Shown: positions 1 to 11,410, counted from the stretch's first letter. The stretch is DNA of 44,512 nucleotides from Pigoraptor vietnamica (GCA_943704525.1 CALSCQ010003158.1:1-44512), one strand, 5' to 3'. A program made the numbers and translations. The notes: generated by a model from the letters alone, not told the origin.

Positions 1-155
1 GGGGGGGGTAGGGGGGAGGGGCATGTTGCTTCAGAAGGGGTGGTGTTCTTGTGGGTTGGGCATCTTGGCGCTTGTGGTGCACGTTATGCATATGTTACGT
101 AAGGTCAATCCATGGAATGGGATGCTGACAGGGGCGCGCACGTGCGTGTGTGCAG

Positions 156-697
156 GTTCCGCCTTGACGATGGCCTGCAACTCGAATCAATTGCCGCGCT
201 GTGCCCACCGAACTTCACCGGCGCCGATTTGTATGCGCTGTGTTCGGATGCCATGCTCAGTGCGGTGCGGCGGCGCATCGCGATGGTCGAGTCGGGTGAG
301 GCGAAACTGCACGCGTGCTGTGCTGTGCAATGCCTCTTGTGTGCGAAAAAATAGTGCATTTCGCCAACTCCTTACTTCTTTTCTCATCTTTTTTCTGTGT
401 GAATCTGCGTGCATTGTTCTGGCGTGCCTGTCGCACTTGCACGCGTACGTAAAACTGTTTGTTGGCGTGTGCATAACGTATCGTTCCGTTTGCGTGCGCG
501 CAGGCACCGGCGCACAGGACGATCCCCTTGTCGTGTGTAGGGAGGATTTCGAGGCGGCTGTCGCGACTGTGCAGCCATCGGTCTCAATGGACGACCTGAA
601 GCGCTACGAGGCACTCCGCGCGCAGTTTTCCGCCAAGTCGGACGCGTCGGAAAAGGCCGTCGGAAAACGCAAGGGGAAGGGAAAGGGGAAGCAATGA
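156..697 (+). CDS. PEX6: Peroxisomal AAA ATPase PEX6-like, C-terminal end (5' partial)
   Basis: Two exons are visible, 156-295 and 504-697, joined in phase 1, with stop at 695-697. The first encodes FRLDDGLQLESIAALCPP followed by NFTGADLYALCSDAM, which matches the lid region after the second AAA module of PEX6. In that family this segment reads roughly K-F-x-L-D, then C-P-P-x-x-T-G-A-D-L-Y-x-L-C-S-D-A. The second exon gives the usual C-terminal helix (V-x-x-x-D-F-x-x-A, P-S-V-S-x-x-x-L-x-x-Y) and ends in a Lys/Gly-rich tail. PEX6 works with PEX1 as a double-ring ATPase that extracts the import receptor PEX5 from the peroxisome membrane. Walker motifs lie upstream of the window, so they cannot be checked. 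VCP/CDC48-type ATPases are the main alternative, but the C-P-P and L-C-S-D-A wording favours PEX6. Confidence 0.82.
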
Positions 698-800
698 AGA
701 AAGTTGACGACGGGGCTTGCAGTTGTTCTTGTGAAAGTAACACGGTGTAACTGCGCATTAACGAATGGAACACATGTTTCCGGCAAGCGCCCCTTTAACT

Positions 801-1093
801 TCACTCGTCATCGAACGAAAGCAAGCTCTTGTTCACGGGCTTCTTCGGCGCCGGCGCTGCACCGGACACCTTGCTGGTGGCTGAAGAACCCCCCGAACCG
901 CCCGCGGCGCCCTTCTTGGCTGTGGTCGCGACAGTGGACGCGGACGCTGTCTTTCGCTTCTTCTTTGGGCGGCGGAAAACGTGTCGGCCGTCGGCGTTTG
1001 CGGCGTCGTCGTCCTCTGTCAGAGGGCACAGTGGTCAAGAAGAATGTAGAGGAAGAAACTAGTGCGCCATGCTCCAATTATCCTACACACACG

Positions 1094-1155
<62 letters not shown>

Positions 1156-1178
1156 GCACGCACACGCACACACACACG

Positions 1179-1220
<42 letters not shown>

Positions 1221-1819
1221 AGCGCGCACACAAACGCAAAATCGCCTTCACTGCGAACGCTCCCAACATTACTACAAAACCCAGCCCACCTTCGTCCTCT
1301 TCTTCCGATTCGCTCTCGACATCCTCAGTCACCTGCGCAGGCGCTGCCGGTCCGACGTCTGCGCCCCCGTCTTCGCCACCCTCGCCCTCATCTGCCTTGC
1401 GTTTCTTTTTCCTCTTCTCAATCACAACGACAACGGGCTTTTCGTCGTCCCTCTCTTCCTCTGCGGCCGTTGCATTGCAGCACGCGTTGAGGATGTGTGC
1501 GAGCCCACCCGCACTGCCCGACGACGGTTCCTTCACCACACACAACGCTCGCCACATCGTGACTGCTACTAACAACACGGACACGCAACGCCTTGAAAAA
1601 CGGATAAACGGGCTCCCCAACGTCTTCCCTCCTCAAAGCGCGCTCACACGCACCGTCAGAGTCCGGCTGCGGGCGTCGCGGCGGTCGCTTTGCCTCCTCC
1701 TGTTTGGCGACAGTGCTCTGCAGCACCTTGAGAAAGTTCGGCGTGCTGCGAACGTACTCGAGGCCACCGCGCCTAATCTCGCGCTCGGCATCCTTCTCAG
1801 AGTACGGCGCGTCCGACAT
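801..1819 (-). CDS. DUF4604 / KIAA1143-like protein
   Basis: Three exons on the minus strand, 1819-1654, 1460-1290 and 1015-801, joined in phase 1 each time, give a frame-closed product of 183 residues. The N-terminal part has LEYVRSTPNFLKVLQ, the second exon has DDEKPVVVVIEK, and the third has ADGRHVFRRPKKKRK and ends NKSLLSFDDE. This order matches human KIAA1143: Y-V-x-x-x-E-P-x-F-L, then P-x-V-V-V-L-x-K, then D-G-R-x-x-x-R-K-P, then S-S-L-L-S-F-D. The family (DUF4604) is conserved, nuclear-looking and of unknown function. The second intron contains a long (GT)n tract on the sense strand. The many long open frames across that tract are repeat artefacts. Confidence 0.78.
1096..1230. repeat. 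(CA)n microsatellite in an intron
   Basis: About 130 bases of nearly pure CA with CACG interruptions lie in the second intron of the DUF4604 gene. Read on the gene's own strand it is (GT)n. Confidence 0.95.
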
Positions 1820-1924
1820 TTCCTCCGCCGCAGTGCGCTGGTGCGCCTTGGACCAACGTCTCGCCAGGGCGAAGTTTGATCGCGGCGTACCGATGGCAGT
1901 TGCGTGACGTCATGCTCGCGTGGT

Positions 1925-2860
1925 CACGTGAGACTGACCGGCTTGTTTCGGCCGGCTCGCTGTCGGCGGAGGTGATCGTCATTGCACGTTGTCCCTTACC
2001 TCGCGAACGCCGACATCTGCCGCCTCTGCAAAGTCAACAGGTTTCTGCGGCGGCTTCTCTCAAACGAGCGCCTCCTCTTTCTTTGGCCGCTGTACAGTCG
2101 TCGATTCCTTGCGGTTGCCGCGTTTCCGTAAGGAGGCCGGTGCGCGCCTCCCTCCCAGTCGAACGCCTCGTGCTGGCAGCTCACGACACATACCTCGAAG
2201 GCCGAACGCGTTATTGTCAAAAACATTGTGGTGTTTGCGAACGTGCACACGGCGGACCTTCGCAGGGTGTGCTATTAGTCCCCATCGGAGCTTCCCGAAA
2301 AAGCGGGCCGGTTGTCGGGTGTGCACACGACTGTTTGCTTGGACCGCCCATTCCCTTCGACCGCGCCGGTGTCTGCACCCCCGCTCCGTCGTTCTCAGTA
2401 CGGCAAGCCCCGACGGCAATGACATATCGGCGTTTGTCGGCGTCCATCGTCTCCAAATCGAACGTACTTGTCCCGCACTTGTCAGAATTGCGTCCGCGGC
2501 ATGCCGTTCTCGAGCGCCGAGGCGAACGCCTGAGGGACATCTCGAGCTCGTCGACTGACGCTCGCAGAGTCAATCTCATCGATTGTCCGCGCGTACCGCT
2601 TCTGCAGATTGCCGTGCTGCGGGGGTTGGTCAAGGTGGCAGTACTACGTGCGTCCAATCTGGTCCACACCCTCAACTTGAGCGGTCACTGCTAATGTGTC
2701 CGCACTTGGCCGGGTGCACACGCTCAACTTGGCCGATTGTGCGGAACTTGTCGACGTCTCCGCGCTTGGAGGGTCCACGACTTGAACATTTCGCGTTGTC
2801 ATCGAGTTACGGATGTGTCATTACTTGCGCGCGTGTGTGTTCTGCGTGCTGAATGCTGCG
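1925..2860 (+). pseudogene. Decayed F-box/LRR gene of the DVSALG family
   Basis: Pieces of an F-box/LRR protein appear in order but in different frames. Around 2000-2120 one frame reads ANADICRLCKVNRFLRRLL then LFLWPLYSRRFL, which resembles an F-box-like helix pair. Around 2195-2275 another frame reads VVFANVHTADLRR. Around 2640-2850 come repeat units VHTLNLSG, VSALGRVHTLNLADC and VDVSALGG, then after a frame change VHDLNISRCHRVTDVS. The order matches the intact minus-strand gene at 20331-21365. Several stops and frame changes separate the pieces, so no full product is possible. It is a host gene-family relic, not a virus-like element. A multi-exon gene is conceivable, but the splice signals do not rescue one frame. 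Confidence 0.6.
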
Positions 2861-3413
2861 GCGGAGTGATGGAATGGGCGTCACCTTTGCAAAAAAGCGT
2901 AACTGGAACTGCTGCCAGTTGTTGTAAATACAACCCCGTCTAAACAATTCGACGACAGAATGGCAGCGCGAATCTGGCGTGTTATTAATGGGCACCCAGT
3001 ACAAGGAAAAGAAAAAGAAAAAAAAAAGTGCCTCAACTCGTCGAAGACTGAAAGGAGACACAGAATATTGCCGCCGTCTTTTGTCACAGTTTTCCTCAGT
3101 TGGACACTCACTTGCCGCGTTACCCAGTTCGCACTATCCGGACATCGTGATGGTCATTTTCACACTTGCCCCTTTCTCGCACACGGAGCCGCACAGCTGT
3201 GGCCAATTACGCTCTCGCACATGAGAAATGCGCACATGTTTCACGCCACACGTTACTTGAAGCCCATCTCGCTCACCCCACAGGGCAACTCGCAATAATC
3301 CGTTGGTGCTCTCTGTATCGTTCAGTTCGCCCAGAACATTTTTTACGCAGTGTCTGTCGCAGTAACAGTTACCAGTACACTGAATCGGCGAGGCGGTCGT
3401 ACTTCTCGCAAGC
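2861..3413. other. Intergenic gap upstream of the amino acid transporter
   Basis: This 553-base gap lies between the decayed F-box/LRR gene and the transporter start. It holds an A-rich run near 3005-3030. I see no coding frame with plausible family motifs and no clear core promoter element. It probably contains the transporter promoter and 5' untranslated region. Confidence 0.5.
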
Positions 3414-3749
3414 ATGGAGCTCGGCAGCGTCAAGGCGGCGACGGGAACGTCCTCCTTCCCCTCCGTCTACACGCACGACAGCCACGACGACATCGCGCAC
3501 CATGAACTTCACCACGACTCGCACGACACGCGCCTGCTGCTGGGCACGGGACCCGCCGCATCTTCTGCGCCCGCGGAGAACAAGAACCACGAGGCCCACT
3601 ACACGTGCGCCGTGTCTGAGCACCCGCGAAGTGGGACGATCTTCACCAGCACTTTCAATCTCACGAACACTATCATCGGTGCGTAATGTCGCATGGGAGA
3701 CGCCTGTTGAGAACTGCGTGAGTTGCGCATTTCCGCACCCGTTGCGCCT

Positions 3750-3788
<39 letters not shown>

Positions 3789-5126
3789 TTGTCGTGTTCA
3801 GAATGCATGGAAACGCCTGTGATTTGACCCACTTTTTGATTAATGTCGCACTCGGAAGCGCAATCACTCACGCTTTCCCTGTCCCTTACGCCAGGCGCCG
3901 GCCTCCTCGCCCTTCCCTATGCATTCCGCGCTTCGGGTCTCGTCGTGGGCCTAATCCTAATCATCGCATCGTTCGTCATGACCAACTACTCGATCCGCCT
4001 TCTCGTCTCGTGCTCCAAGCACGTAGAGGAAAAGACCTACTCGAGCCTTTGCGAGGCGGCCCTCGGCAAGTGGGCGCTCGTGCTCGTCGACATTGCCATC
4101 GTCGTGTCCACGTTTGCAACGATGGTGGCCTACTTTGTGGTCGTCGGAGACGTCGTTTCGGCTCCCATTTCGTACTGGCTCGACGAAGGGTGCAGCTTCG
4201 TGGCCGACAGGCGCTTCCCGATGCTCCTCATGCTGTGCGTCGTCCTTCCTCTCGCCATGCTGCGCAAGATCAACGACCTCACGGCCGTGTCCGTCGTCGC
4301 CCTCGTCTCGATCACCTTCATGGTCCTCATGATTGTCGTCCGCGGCGCTCAGGCCATCCACGACTACCCCTTCGACGGCGACCTCTGCCGCAACGCCACC
4401 GCCGCGGCCGACGTGGGCAGCGGCTGCCTCCAGCTCGCCGTCGCCGACGGTCTCGGTGTGTTCAGGTCCATGTCCATTATGACGTTTGCGTTTGGCTGCC
4501 AGTTCAACGTCCTCGGGATTGCCGCCGAGCTGGAGCGCCCCACGCGCCAGCGCATCGTGCTCTTCATCGACCTCGGCGTCGGCGCTGCGCTCGTCCTCTA
4601 CTCGCTCATCGGCGTGTTTGGGTACATTGCGTTTCTCGACGACGTGCGCGGCAACGTCCTCCTGAACTTCAGCCCGTCGAACGTCGTCGCCGTCATCGGT
4701 CGCTTTGCGGAGGCCGTCGTCCTCCTCTCCAGCTACCCGATGATGTCGCTTCCGTGCACGCGCATCATTGAACGGTACGTTCTCCGCGGGCGACCCTTCT
4801 CGTGGAAGGTCCACGTGCCCATCGTGGCGTGCGCCGTCGGAGTGTCGTTTGCGATCGCGATGCTCGTACAGGACGTCTCGCTCGTATTTGGGGTTGCGGG
4901 CGCGACGGCGTCCACGCTGCTCGCGTACATTCTCCCGTCCGCGCTCTACCTCCGCTTCAAGCACGCCAAGAAGAGGAACGCGCGGCCGTATTTTGCGCTG
5001 AAGAATGTCTTTGCGATTCTCCTTTTCGGCGTTGGGATCGTGTTCTTCGTCGTCTCGACCGTCGTGACATTCATTCCGGACAAGTTGCTGCCCTCGGGCG
5101 ACCCCACGCGCATTGATTGCGCCTGA
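3414..5126 (+). CDS. AAAP-family amino acid transporter (AVT6/SLC38-like)
   Basis: Two exons, 3414-3678 and 3895-5126, join in phase 1 and give 498 residues. The join restores NTIIGAGLLALPYAFRASG, the hallmark first transmembrane helix of the amino acid/auxin permease family. About 88 His/Asp/Ser-rich residues precede it, a cytosolic tail typical of vacuolar AVT and SLC38 members. About eleven hydrophobic helices follow, including FAFGCQFNVLGIAAELERP, close to the family's F-x-C-x-x-x-x-x-x-x-x-E-L motif. The likely role is proton- or sodium-coupled movement of neutral amino acids across the vacuolar/lysosomal or plasma membrane; the substrate cannot be read from sequence. The intron carries a 36-base C run. 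A long open frame on the opposite strand is a shadow of the GC-rich codons. Confidence 0.93.
3751..3786. repeat. Poly-C run in an intron
   Basis: An uninterrupted run of 36 C sits in the single intron of the amino acid transporter, about 110 bases upstream of the acceptor. Its length may be uncertain in the assembly. Confidence 0.95.
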
Positions 5127-5471
5127 GCGTTGTGTTTTTCTATTGCTTACTTCTGCGTGCGTCTCTGTGGTGTGCTGGCTCAGTGTGTGGGTCAGCATAT
5201 GCGAATAACAAGCACTGGTTGCTGTTAACGAGGATTGGTCCTTGCGTTTCAATGCCTCCCTCCCCCTCCCTTCCCCCCAAGGCGTATAAAGCCGTGCGTG
5301 CTTCTATTGCCAGGTTACAGACCCTCGGTTCCTGGCACTGTATAACATCGCACGAGCGTGTGTTTGCGCACGCCATGACGCGAAAGCGACGCTTCCATGG
5401 TGCAGCCGCAGCGCACTCCCAGGTGTTAGGTGATCTCGTAACGTTAACATCCCGTAACATGGGCGCCCACG

Positions 5472-8081
5472 TCACGTGTCCAGCCAGAAGGTCGCGGGGA
5501 GTATCTCGGCCATGACTCGCCAGTGCAGCGCCGCGTCCTTCCACATGATATCTTCCACCGACACGTCGTTGTCTGCGCGCGGAAGGGCGGGCGTTTGGGT
5601 CAGCGACACAGCAACAAGCACAGCGCACGAGACGCTTGCATAAGGTCTGTTGGTGACGAGCCTGGACCTTGCCTGTTGCTCGGCGCAAAACACGCGCACA
5701 CAGCGTTGTACCCACCCTGCGTTGTTTCAAAGGGCAGCGGACGCAATCGCATCTTCGCCAGAGATCCGAGAACGTCTTCGCGCAAGACACTGCCGCCAAA
5801 TTCCTCACGGGACGGCGGGCGATATGTGATGGCGTCCGGACCCCCCGACGAACCATTCGTGGCGATGAAGACGAGGTTCACGATCGTGGCGTTGTTGTCG
5901 TGCTCGTCCGCGAGGACATCTACCGCGGAAAAGGTTCGTCGGAGCGTGCGATAGACAGCCCCCGCACGCGCAAAGCCCTCTGTACCCGTCGAGCACACGA
6001 AATTGTGCATACCTCAGTCGCGGAAGTCATGTCTGAGTTGAGGAAATAGAGCAGCAAACGCGAACAATAGAAAACAGACCCTGGCGTGGGCGTGTTTGAC
6101 GCTGTCTCTGCACAAGGGCGGATATGACTGCCATGGCACCGCACGGCTTCAGCAAGCGCGAAAGCGACTGGAAGAACGTGTGCGTGAACAGCGCGGTCGG
6201 CAGCGACCCTCCGCTGAAGACGTCGTGCACGAGATAGTCGTAGCAGCTATCGCACTTTGTCGCGTCGCTCGCAACCCACTCGAGCGCGTCCTGCACAAAC
6301 ACGCGCAAGTCGCCGTTGTTGCCGAAACCAAAGTAGCGACGCGCAAGGTCCACCACCGCGCCGTCGATTTCAACGACGTCCACGCGAGCACCCAAGCGAA
6401 GAAATGCCGACGCAGCGGTGCCTATCCCGAGCCCGCTGCGTGGGAGAGGGAACACAGACGCGATCAGTACACCTGTGCTTGAGACAAGGGCGCACGCATA
6501 CACTAACAAACATCTAGAAAATAAACTTTTTCGCGACGTTGCAAACACGCGAACAAGGCCAATCCAGAGTGCGACGCGATCACGTGACGCACGACTCACA
6601 CGAACAGCGCCCTCGGTTGCGGCCTGCCACTCGGAGCCGCAGCGGGTCGGCACCCCGGATGGACGAGGCGAACGGCCTCTTGGAGGTGGAAGGCGGTGAA
6701 CACCGACTCGCCCTCGATGCCGTGCGCTGTGTGCGTGCCACCAAGGACGGAGCGGCCGCAGCGCAGGATGCGTATGCGGTTGTCGCGGTCCTCGACGACA
6801 GAGAGGACGCCCGTTACGCCCTCGGTGCGCGCCAGAACGGCAAAACGGCCGGAATCAGCGACCTCGCCTGGCCCGTCCCTCTGACGGTGGCGGGGGAGAA
6901 ATTTGAATGGAACGTAAACCAGAGAAGCAAGCATGCACACACTGCACGCTCTCGATGTGCGTCTGCGCCAGGGCGCTACCCACCATTCCAAACAGCCGGC
7001 AGGACGGACACGCGCGCACTGATGCGTGTGCGAGGAGGAGCGATAGCCCCACAACACCCACAACCATCACCACAGCACGCACTGGGCGCCGTCCTCCGTC
7101 GGCCCACTGCCACGCGCCCGTCACGGACATCGCACACCCCGCTGAAAGGAGCGTGCAGCAGTGCGGAACGACCGAACCGACGCGAGCGAAGAGGCTCAAG
7201 ACGAGCCATGCGCCACACGCACCGCCGAGAACAGCCGCAAGAGGTTTTAAAGGCGTGGACAGAGCTGTATCCGACGCTGCGGCACTCGCGCGCACCCATT
7301 CTGCGACACCAACGGACAGCGCTATCGCCGCCGGTCCGAATAGAACGCACGCGGCTGTGCGCGCAGACACGTGTGGGTCGGAATCGTTGTCGTCGACGCG
7401 GCGCAGCACAAAGGAATTCGCAAAGTACGGCGCTGACGAGAGGAGCAGACCTGTGTTTTTGCGTCAGAGGGGCGTCAACGAGGCTTAACAGAAGCACTGA
7501 TGACGCGTGTATGTGTGAATTGCTCATAATGTTGCAGTCGCGCCGGCACGGCGTGCGCACTTCGCACTCACAAACAACGCACGGAATATCGCGTGAAGAC
7601 AAAATAAGACACTAACCAGCGGTTACGACGAGACCCGTCGCGACACTCGCCCTTGGGCGTAACCGCCACGCGATGGGCCATGTTACGGCCGCAATCGCAC
7701 GCCAGACGGGTGCGCACGACGCACAGCACGCGCCAAAAAACGGACGAAGCAGGCGACTGGCGGCATCATCCTTGCGATTAATCACGTCCATTAGCAAAGT
7801 ACTCATGCGAATGGAGCAAAGCAAAGTTTCCGCGCGCAAAATGTGCCAATTCCCACCAACGCCCACACGACTTCATATGAAAACGATGTGCGTTGCGCAA
7901 ACAAAAAGCCTCTCACCGCGAAGATGGCGGCCGCTGCCACTAAAAGGAGCGACGCGCACAGCACGCGCTTGTCACGCGTCGAAGCCGCGCTCTTCCGCAT
8001 GGCCTTCCAATGCGTCCACACACAGTCAGTGCATTCGCTCGTGTCAGCAGCTAATGCTTCGGACTCCAGAAAACGGCGCAA
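5472..8081 (-). CDS. Polytopic membrane protein fused to a spermidine-synthase-like domain
   Basis: Minus-strand exons whose phases close are (?-7617), 7450-6984, 6880-6600, 6435-6140, 6012-5716 and 5572-5472. A first exon begins at ATG 8081; its join to the exon ending at 7617 (perhaps an 86-base intron) is less certain. The N-terminal half has about six or seven hydrophobic segments, for example VLCASLLLVAAAAIFAV and LAAVLGGACGAWLVLSLFA. The C-terminal half has the spermidine/spermine synthase fold: TEGVTGVLSVVED, then HTAHGIEGESVF, a glycine-rich motif GLGIGTAASAF ending the strand at DVVEIDGAVVDLARRYF, then YLVHDVFSGGSLP. Such domains transfer an aminopropyl group, though relatives lacking the polyamine residues are methyltransferase-like and of unknown substrate. 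Bacteria have comparable membrane-spermidine synthase fusions. The catalytic domain probably faces the cytosol. Confidence 0.72.
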
Positions 8082-9052
8082 ACGCGACGAAGTTAGTTAC
8101 AAGGAAACTGAACTGCAGTGTCCCTTTGAATGTCCAGACCGCAGTCCAGACTGTCCGTGCACTGCACACCAACCACCGCCAACGTCAGTATGCCGCTGGA
8201 GGAACAACAGTATGCGGGACTCGGAGTAAGCACGCCCACATAAACGACCCCCAGTTCGGCAAATCTTCTCTCAGGCGTAAATTTCCGTTGGTTAGGCCGG
8301 AAAATTTTGTCGGTCGGCGCCGACGACGCATCAGCAAACGCACACGGGCCATGTGACACAACTGTGTCGCACACACAAACTGTAAAAATCTCACACACAC
8401 GCACAGACATCCCCGCAGGTACATGCACACGACCTGTCCGTGCATCTTGGCGAAGTGAGTGCGTGCGTGTGTTTGTGTGTGCCGAAGATGTGCGTTGGTT
8501 TAGAATTGCCGCCACGACTAACTGAGTGTGTGTGTTTGCCGCCGGCGCCGTGTCCGTAAGCGAATTGTAATTCCTTGTGTCCATAAGCGAGTGTAATTCC
8601 TTATGTATGCGTGCTTGTGTTTGTGAGCTCCCTACAGTGTTTGCAGCACGCGTTTGCTGTGTGTGGTAAACGTACCCGAGTTGAAATCTCCAGGGTCCCT
8701 CATCCGTCGTTCAGTCTCCCACGCACCGTGCGCGCACGGCGCCTATCCTCTATCATGGAAGCGAGAATGGGTGATTGTTTTTTTGTTGTTGTTGTTGGAC
8801 GCAGCGGCGGAGTGAATTCCCAGACGGCATCACTGGCACTGTGATTATCGCCGCATTACAAGCAGCAAGAGCATTCATTATGGCGCGTTTTTAGCCCGCT
8901 ACTCATCGTTCTCCCGACGCAGATTCAATCGTGTGTTTGTGAGTTGCGCCAGTGCTCGCCGCCTACGTTGGAGCCGTCCGGCTTGAAGGTCAAGCCGCCC
9001 CACGCAACCCTGCCGAGAAGCTCAGACCGCCGCGACCCGGAAGTCAGGGACT
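8082..9052. other. Intergenic region without a recognised gene
   Basis: This 970-base stretch lies between two minus-strand genes. It has scattered GT/CA-rich pieces around 8380-8540 and a (GTT)n run near 8780. The open frames present are short or repeat-driven, with no family motif. It should hold the promoter of the spermidine-synthase-like gene and the 3' end of the small membrane protein gene. Confidence 0.5.
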
Positions 9053-9385
9053 TCAGCTGAGCGGCGTAAGAACGTTGCGCTCAGCATCCATGGGAGTGTT
9101 GCCGGGAGTGTCGCTCTCACGGAATTCGCTCTTGTGGACGACGCTAGTTGGTTCGCGCGGGGTCTGCGAATGCTGGTTGTTGTTGTCGTCGGTGTTCGTG
9201 GGCTCGTCAGCGGATTTGGCGAGCCAGTCGCGACCTTGCATATCCACACCTGCGGCCATTCCGGCAACTTCAGGATGCGGCGCGAAGGTTGCGGAAGGTG
9301 CCCCTCCGAGGAGGATGCATAGCACGGCGGCGACGAGCGCGCCGACCGCGAAGATGAATTGATCGCGCTCGCAGGAGGACAGCAT
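9053..9385 (-). CDS. Small single-pass membrane protein, hypothetical
   Basis: An unspliced frame of 110 residues. Residues about 9-28 (QFIFAVGALVAAVLCILLGG) form one strong hydrophobic helix with a short charged N-terminus, as in a signal anchor or signal peptide. The rest is polar, rich in Asp, Asn, Thr and Pro, with no cysteine pattern or known motif, and looks disordered. I do not recognise the family. It could be longer if an unseen intron follows, since the stop comes soon after. Support is the hydrophobic segment, the start context and its position in an otherwise empty gap. Confidence 0.45.
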   Translation of the reverse strand: MLSSCERDQFIFAVGALVAAVLCILLGGAPSATFAPHPEVAGMAAGVDMQGRDWLAKSADEPTNTDDNNNQHSQTPREPTSVVHKSEFRESDTPGNTPMDAERNVLTPLS

Positions 9386-9744
9386 GTCTGCTCGGTTGAT
9401 GGTGTGTGAGAGACTTTCCTGTTTCAGCGGGTGTTCATGACATGAGCCTTAGAAGATAGAGCCGGAGAGATGGGGGAGAGCGTGTGTGTGTGTGCGGCCG
9501 GTGCGGCCAGTGAACGCAGGCCGCGGCGAAAGAAATAATCGAATTTTAGCTGACTGTCCAGACACACGTAATTTGTTTAATAATAGGTGCAAAATCTTCA
9601 CTCCACTGCAACCTGAAGCTTTCAGTGTAGAAAGGCTCGGCAGCAAGGCAACGACAAGCATGCGTGCTCCGTCAAAGGCGATTTGCGCAACGCAAAGACA
9701 GTAAACGATTTTGATGCGTATGGCTCGAGAGGTCAACGCCGGTT

Positions 9745-11410
9745 GCGCCCATGCTGCCGGCGATGAATGAGTCTCAGTGACAAGTCAGTTCTCAGGCCGG
9801 CGCCGGCGGGTTCTCCGTTGTCCGGCGCAAATGAGTTCTGCTGACTTCACTGTAAACTTACGCCCGCTGACTGCTGCTGACTTTTAATGCTGCAAATTTA
9901 CGCTGTAAAAGTTCTTGAGTGCTCGCGAGCCGTGCCTGGCATCGCTGACTCAGCAGAGGGAACGGCCAGTGCGCACCGGCGCACCGCTGTGCAAAGTCGC
10001 TCACGGCGCCGGGCTGGCCACTGACTCCAGCAGGCCTCGCGTTCGGCATAGGTTCTCACAATAGCGAGCCCGGCAGTCTCAGTGGCCCGTTTCCGCTGCG
10101 GAAGCACTGAAAGCACTGTTGTGGTAGAAAGCACTGTTGCGCCGTAGAAAGCACTGTTGCGGCCGGCAAAAGAATCGCCGTCCAGTCAAACTGACATTGA
10201 CAGCCATTGCCGAACTGGCTGCTGTTCGGGACGGTTTCTTTTTTTGTTGCCCGCCGTGTCCTCCCGGTAGTCGTACCCACACCGTCGCTCCCTTGTGCAC
10301 GCAGAACCGAGGGCTCCCGATTTGTGGTGGCGCATCAGTCGCGTCACGCTGCGAAGAAACTGACGCACACAGAAAGTTAACTAAAGACTGCAGGGACTGA
10401 ACACTAGATAAACAAGCGCTGCAGAATGGGAACAAGAGGCTGAGGAGGAAAGGCAGCGAGATGCAGTACTGCCGGTCCAGAAGCCGCCATGGCCGGTTGG
10501 AGCCCGGTCGCCGGCGTGCATGGAGTTTAGAGAGAACTGCCGGCGCCGTGGTCAGTGCCCCCTCCTCGACTGAGCCCACCTTACCGTGGGGCACGGCGTC
10601 AGCAAAGATGCGGGTAGCGGACGCATGCCGGCAGAAACACATCACGGACTGTGTCGCCGGCGACTGAACGAGCCGAGTGTCGCGCCGAATTGGAGAGACA
10701 TTCAAACGAATCAGAATACTTTAGGGCGCAGGCGTCCAAGAGCGGCGCTCCGTCACTCTGTACGTACGGCCACAAGCGTGGGTGAAAATCCTATGCCGTG
10801 AAACGATGATTGCGTTTTTTGTGCGTGTCAGTGCGCGTGCGTTTGGCACACATAGAGTGCCGCCTGTGATGGACGTACGACGCTGTGACAATGGGCGACA
10901 CACGTGCGCCAACTGATAGGGCACTGACAACCACACGCCGAAATGCCAACACCGGGGCAGGCCGGCCGGCTCCGTGAATTTGCCCGCCAGCCAGCCGAGT
11001 ATACTGAGAAAGAACCGCCCGGCTTTCCACTTCAGGCACTTCTTGCCCCCCCCCCCCCCCCCCCCCCCCCGCAGTCTCGCATGAAGAAAGAACGAACCGC
11101 TTTTCCATTTCTCTTCTTCACTTCTTCCCCATCCCTCCCCGCCCAACACCCCGCCGTGACCCGATGCAGCCGCGTCAGCGCCGGCCGGCATCAGCCAGTC
11201 GATCCAGTCAGCGGTGACTGCCGGCGCGGAATTCAGCTCTGCATCATCACCTCACCCGGCCACAGAATTGCCTTCCCCATCGAACAGCGCATGGTCGGGA
11301 TTTAAAGGTGCGGCGTGGGCACACTGCGCGCCTGCCGGCCGGAGTAAGGCTTAAATGGGTCGGCTCAGTAAAAAAGCCGGGGGGGCTAATAATACCGCCA
11401 GTGGAACTTA
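9745..11410. other. Non-coding block rich in CCGG and CAGT/ACTG words
   Basis: By eye about twenty CCGG-containing words (GCCGGC, GGCCGGCC, TGCCGGCG) and many CAGT, ACTG, CTGACT and TCAGT words crowd this stretch, while other gaps in the window show few. No frame has a recognisable domain. It includes a short triplicated word (AGAAAGCACTGTTG, 10107-10160) and a C run at 11046-11070. The texture is the same as in 21370-23380, where it arises by short insertions into a duplicated gene. I infer the same process here, but I found no parent copy of this block in the window. Confidence 0.55.
11046..11070. repeat. Poly-C run
   Basis: Twenty-five C in a row inside the word-biased non-coding block. 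Confidence 0.95.

Noticed and set aside
704-1879. Long plus-strand open frames of about 390, 167 and 142 residues
   Set aside because: They run through the (CA)n tract as His-Thr repeats and lie antisense to the better supported DUF4604 gene.
3957-5252. A 431-residue open frame antisense to the amino acid transporter
   Set aside because: Charged, low-complexity residues with no motif; a shadow of GC-biased codons in a clearly recognised gene.
8093-8584. A 163-residue minus-strand frame
   Set aside because: Composition is repeat-like (Thr/His, Val/Cys) and no helix or motif stands out; no splice signals tie it to a neighbour.
9745-11410. The word-biased block as a whole transposable element
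   Set aside because: I found no terminal repeats, target duplication or coding remnant, and its sister block is demonstrably an altered gene copy.
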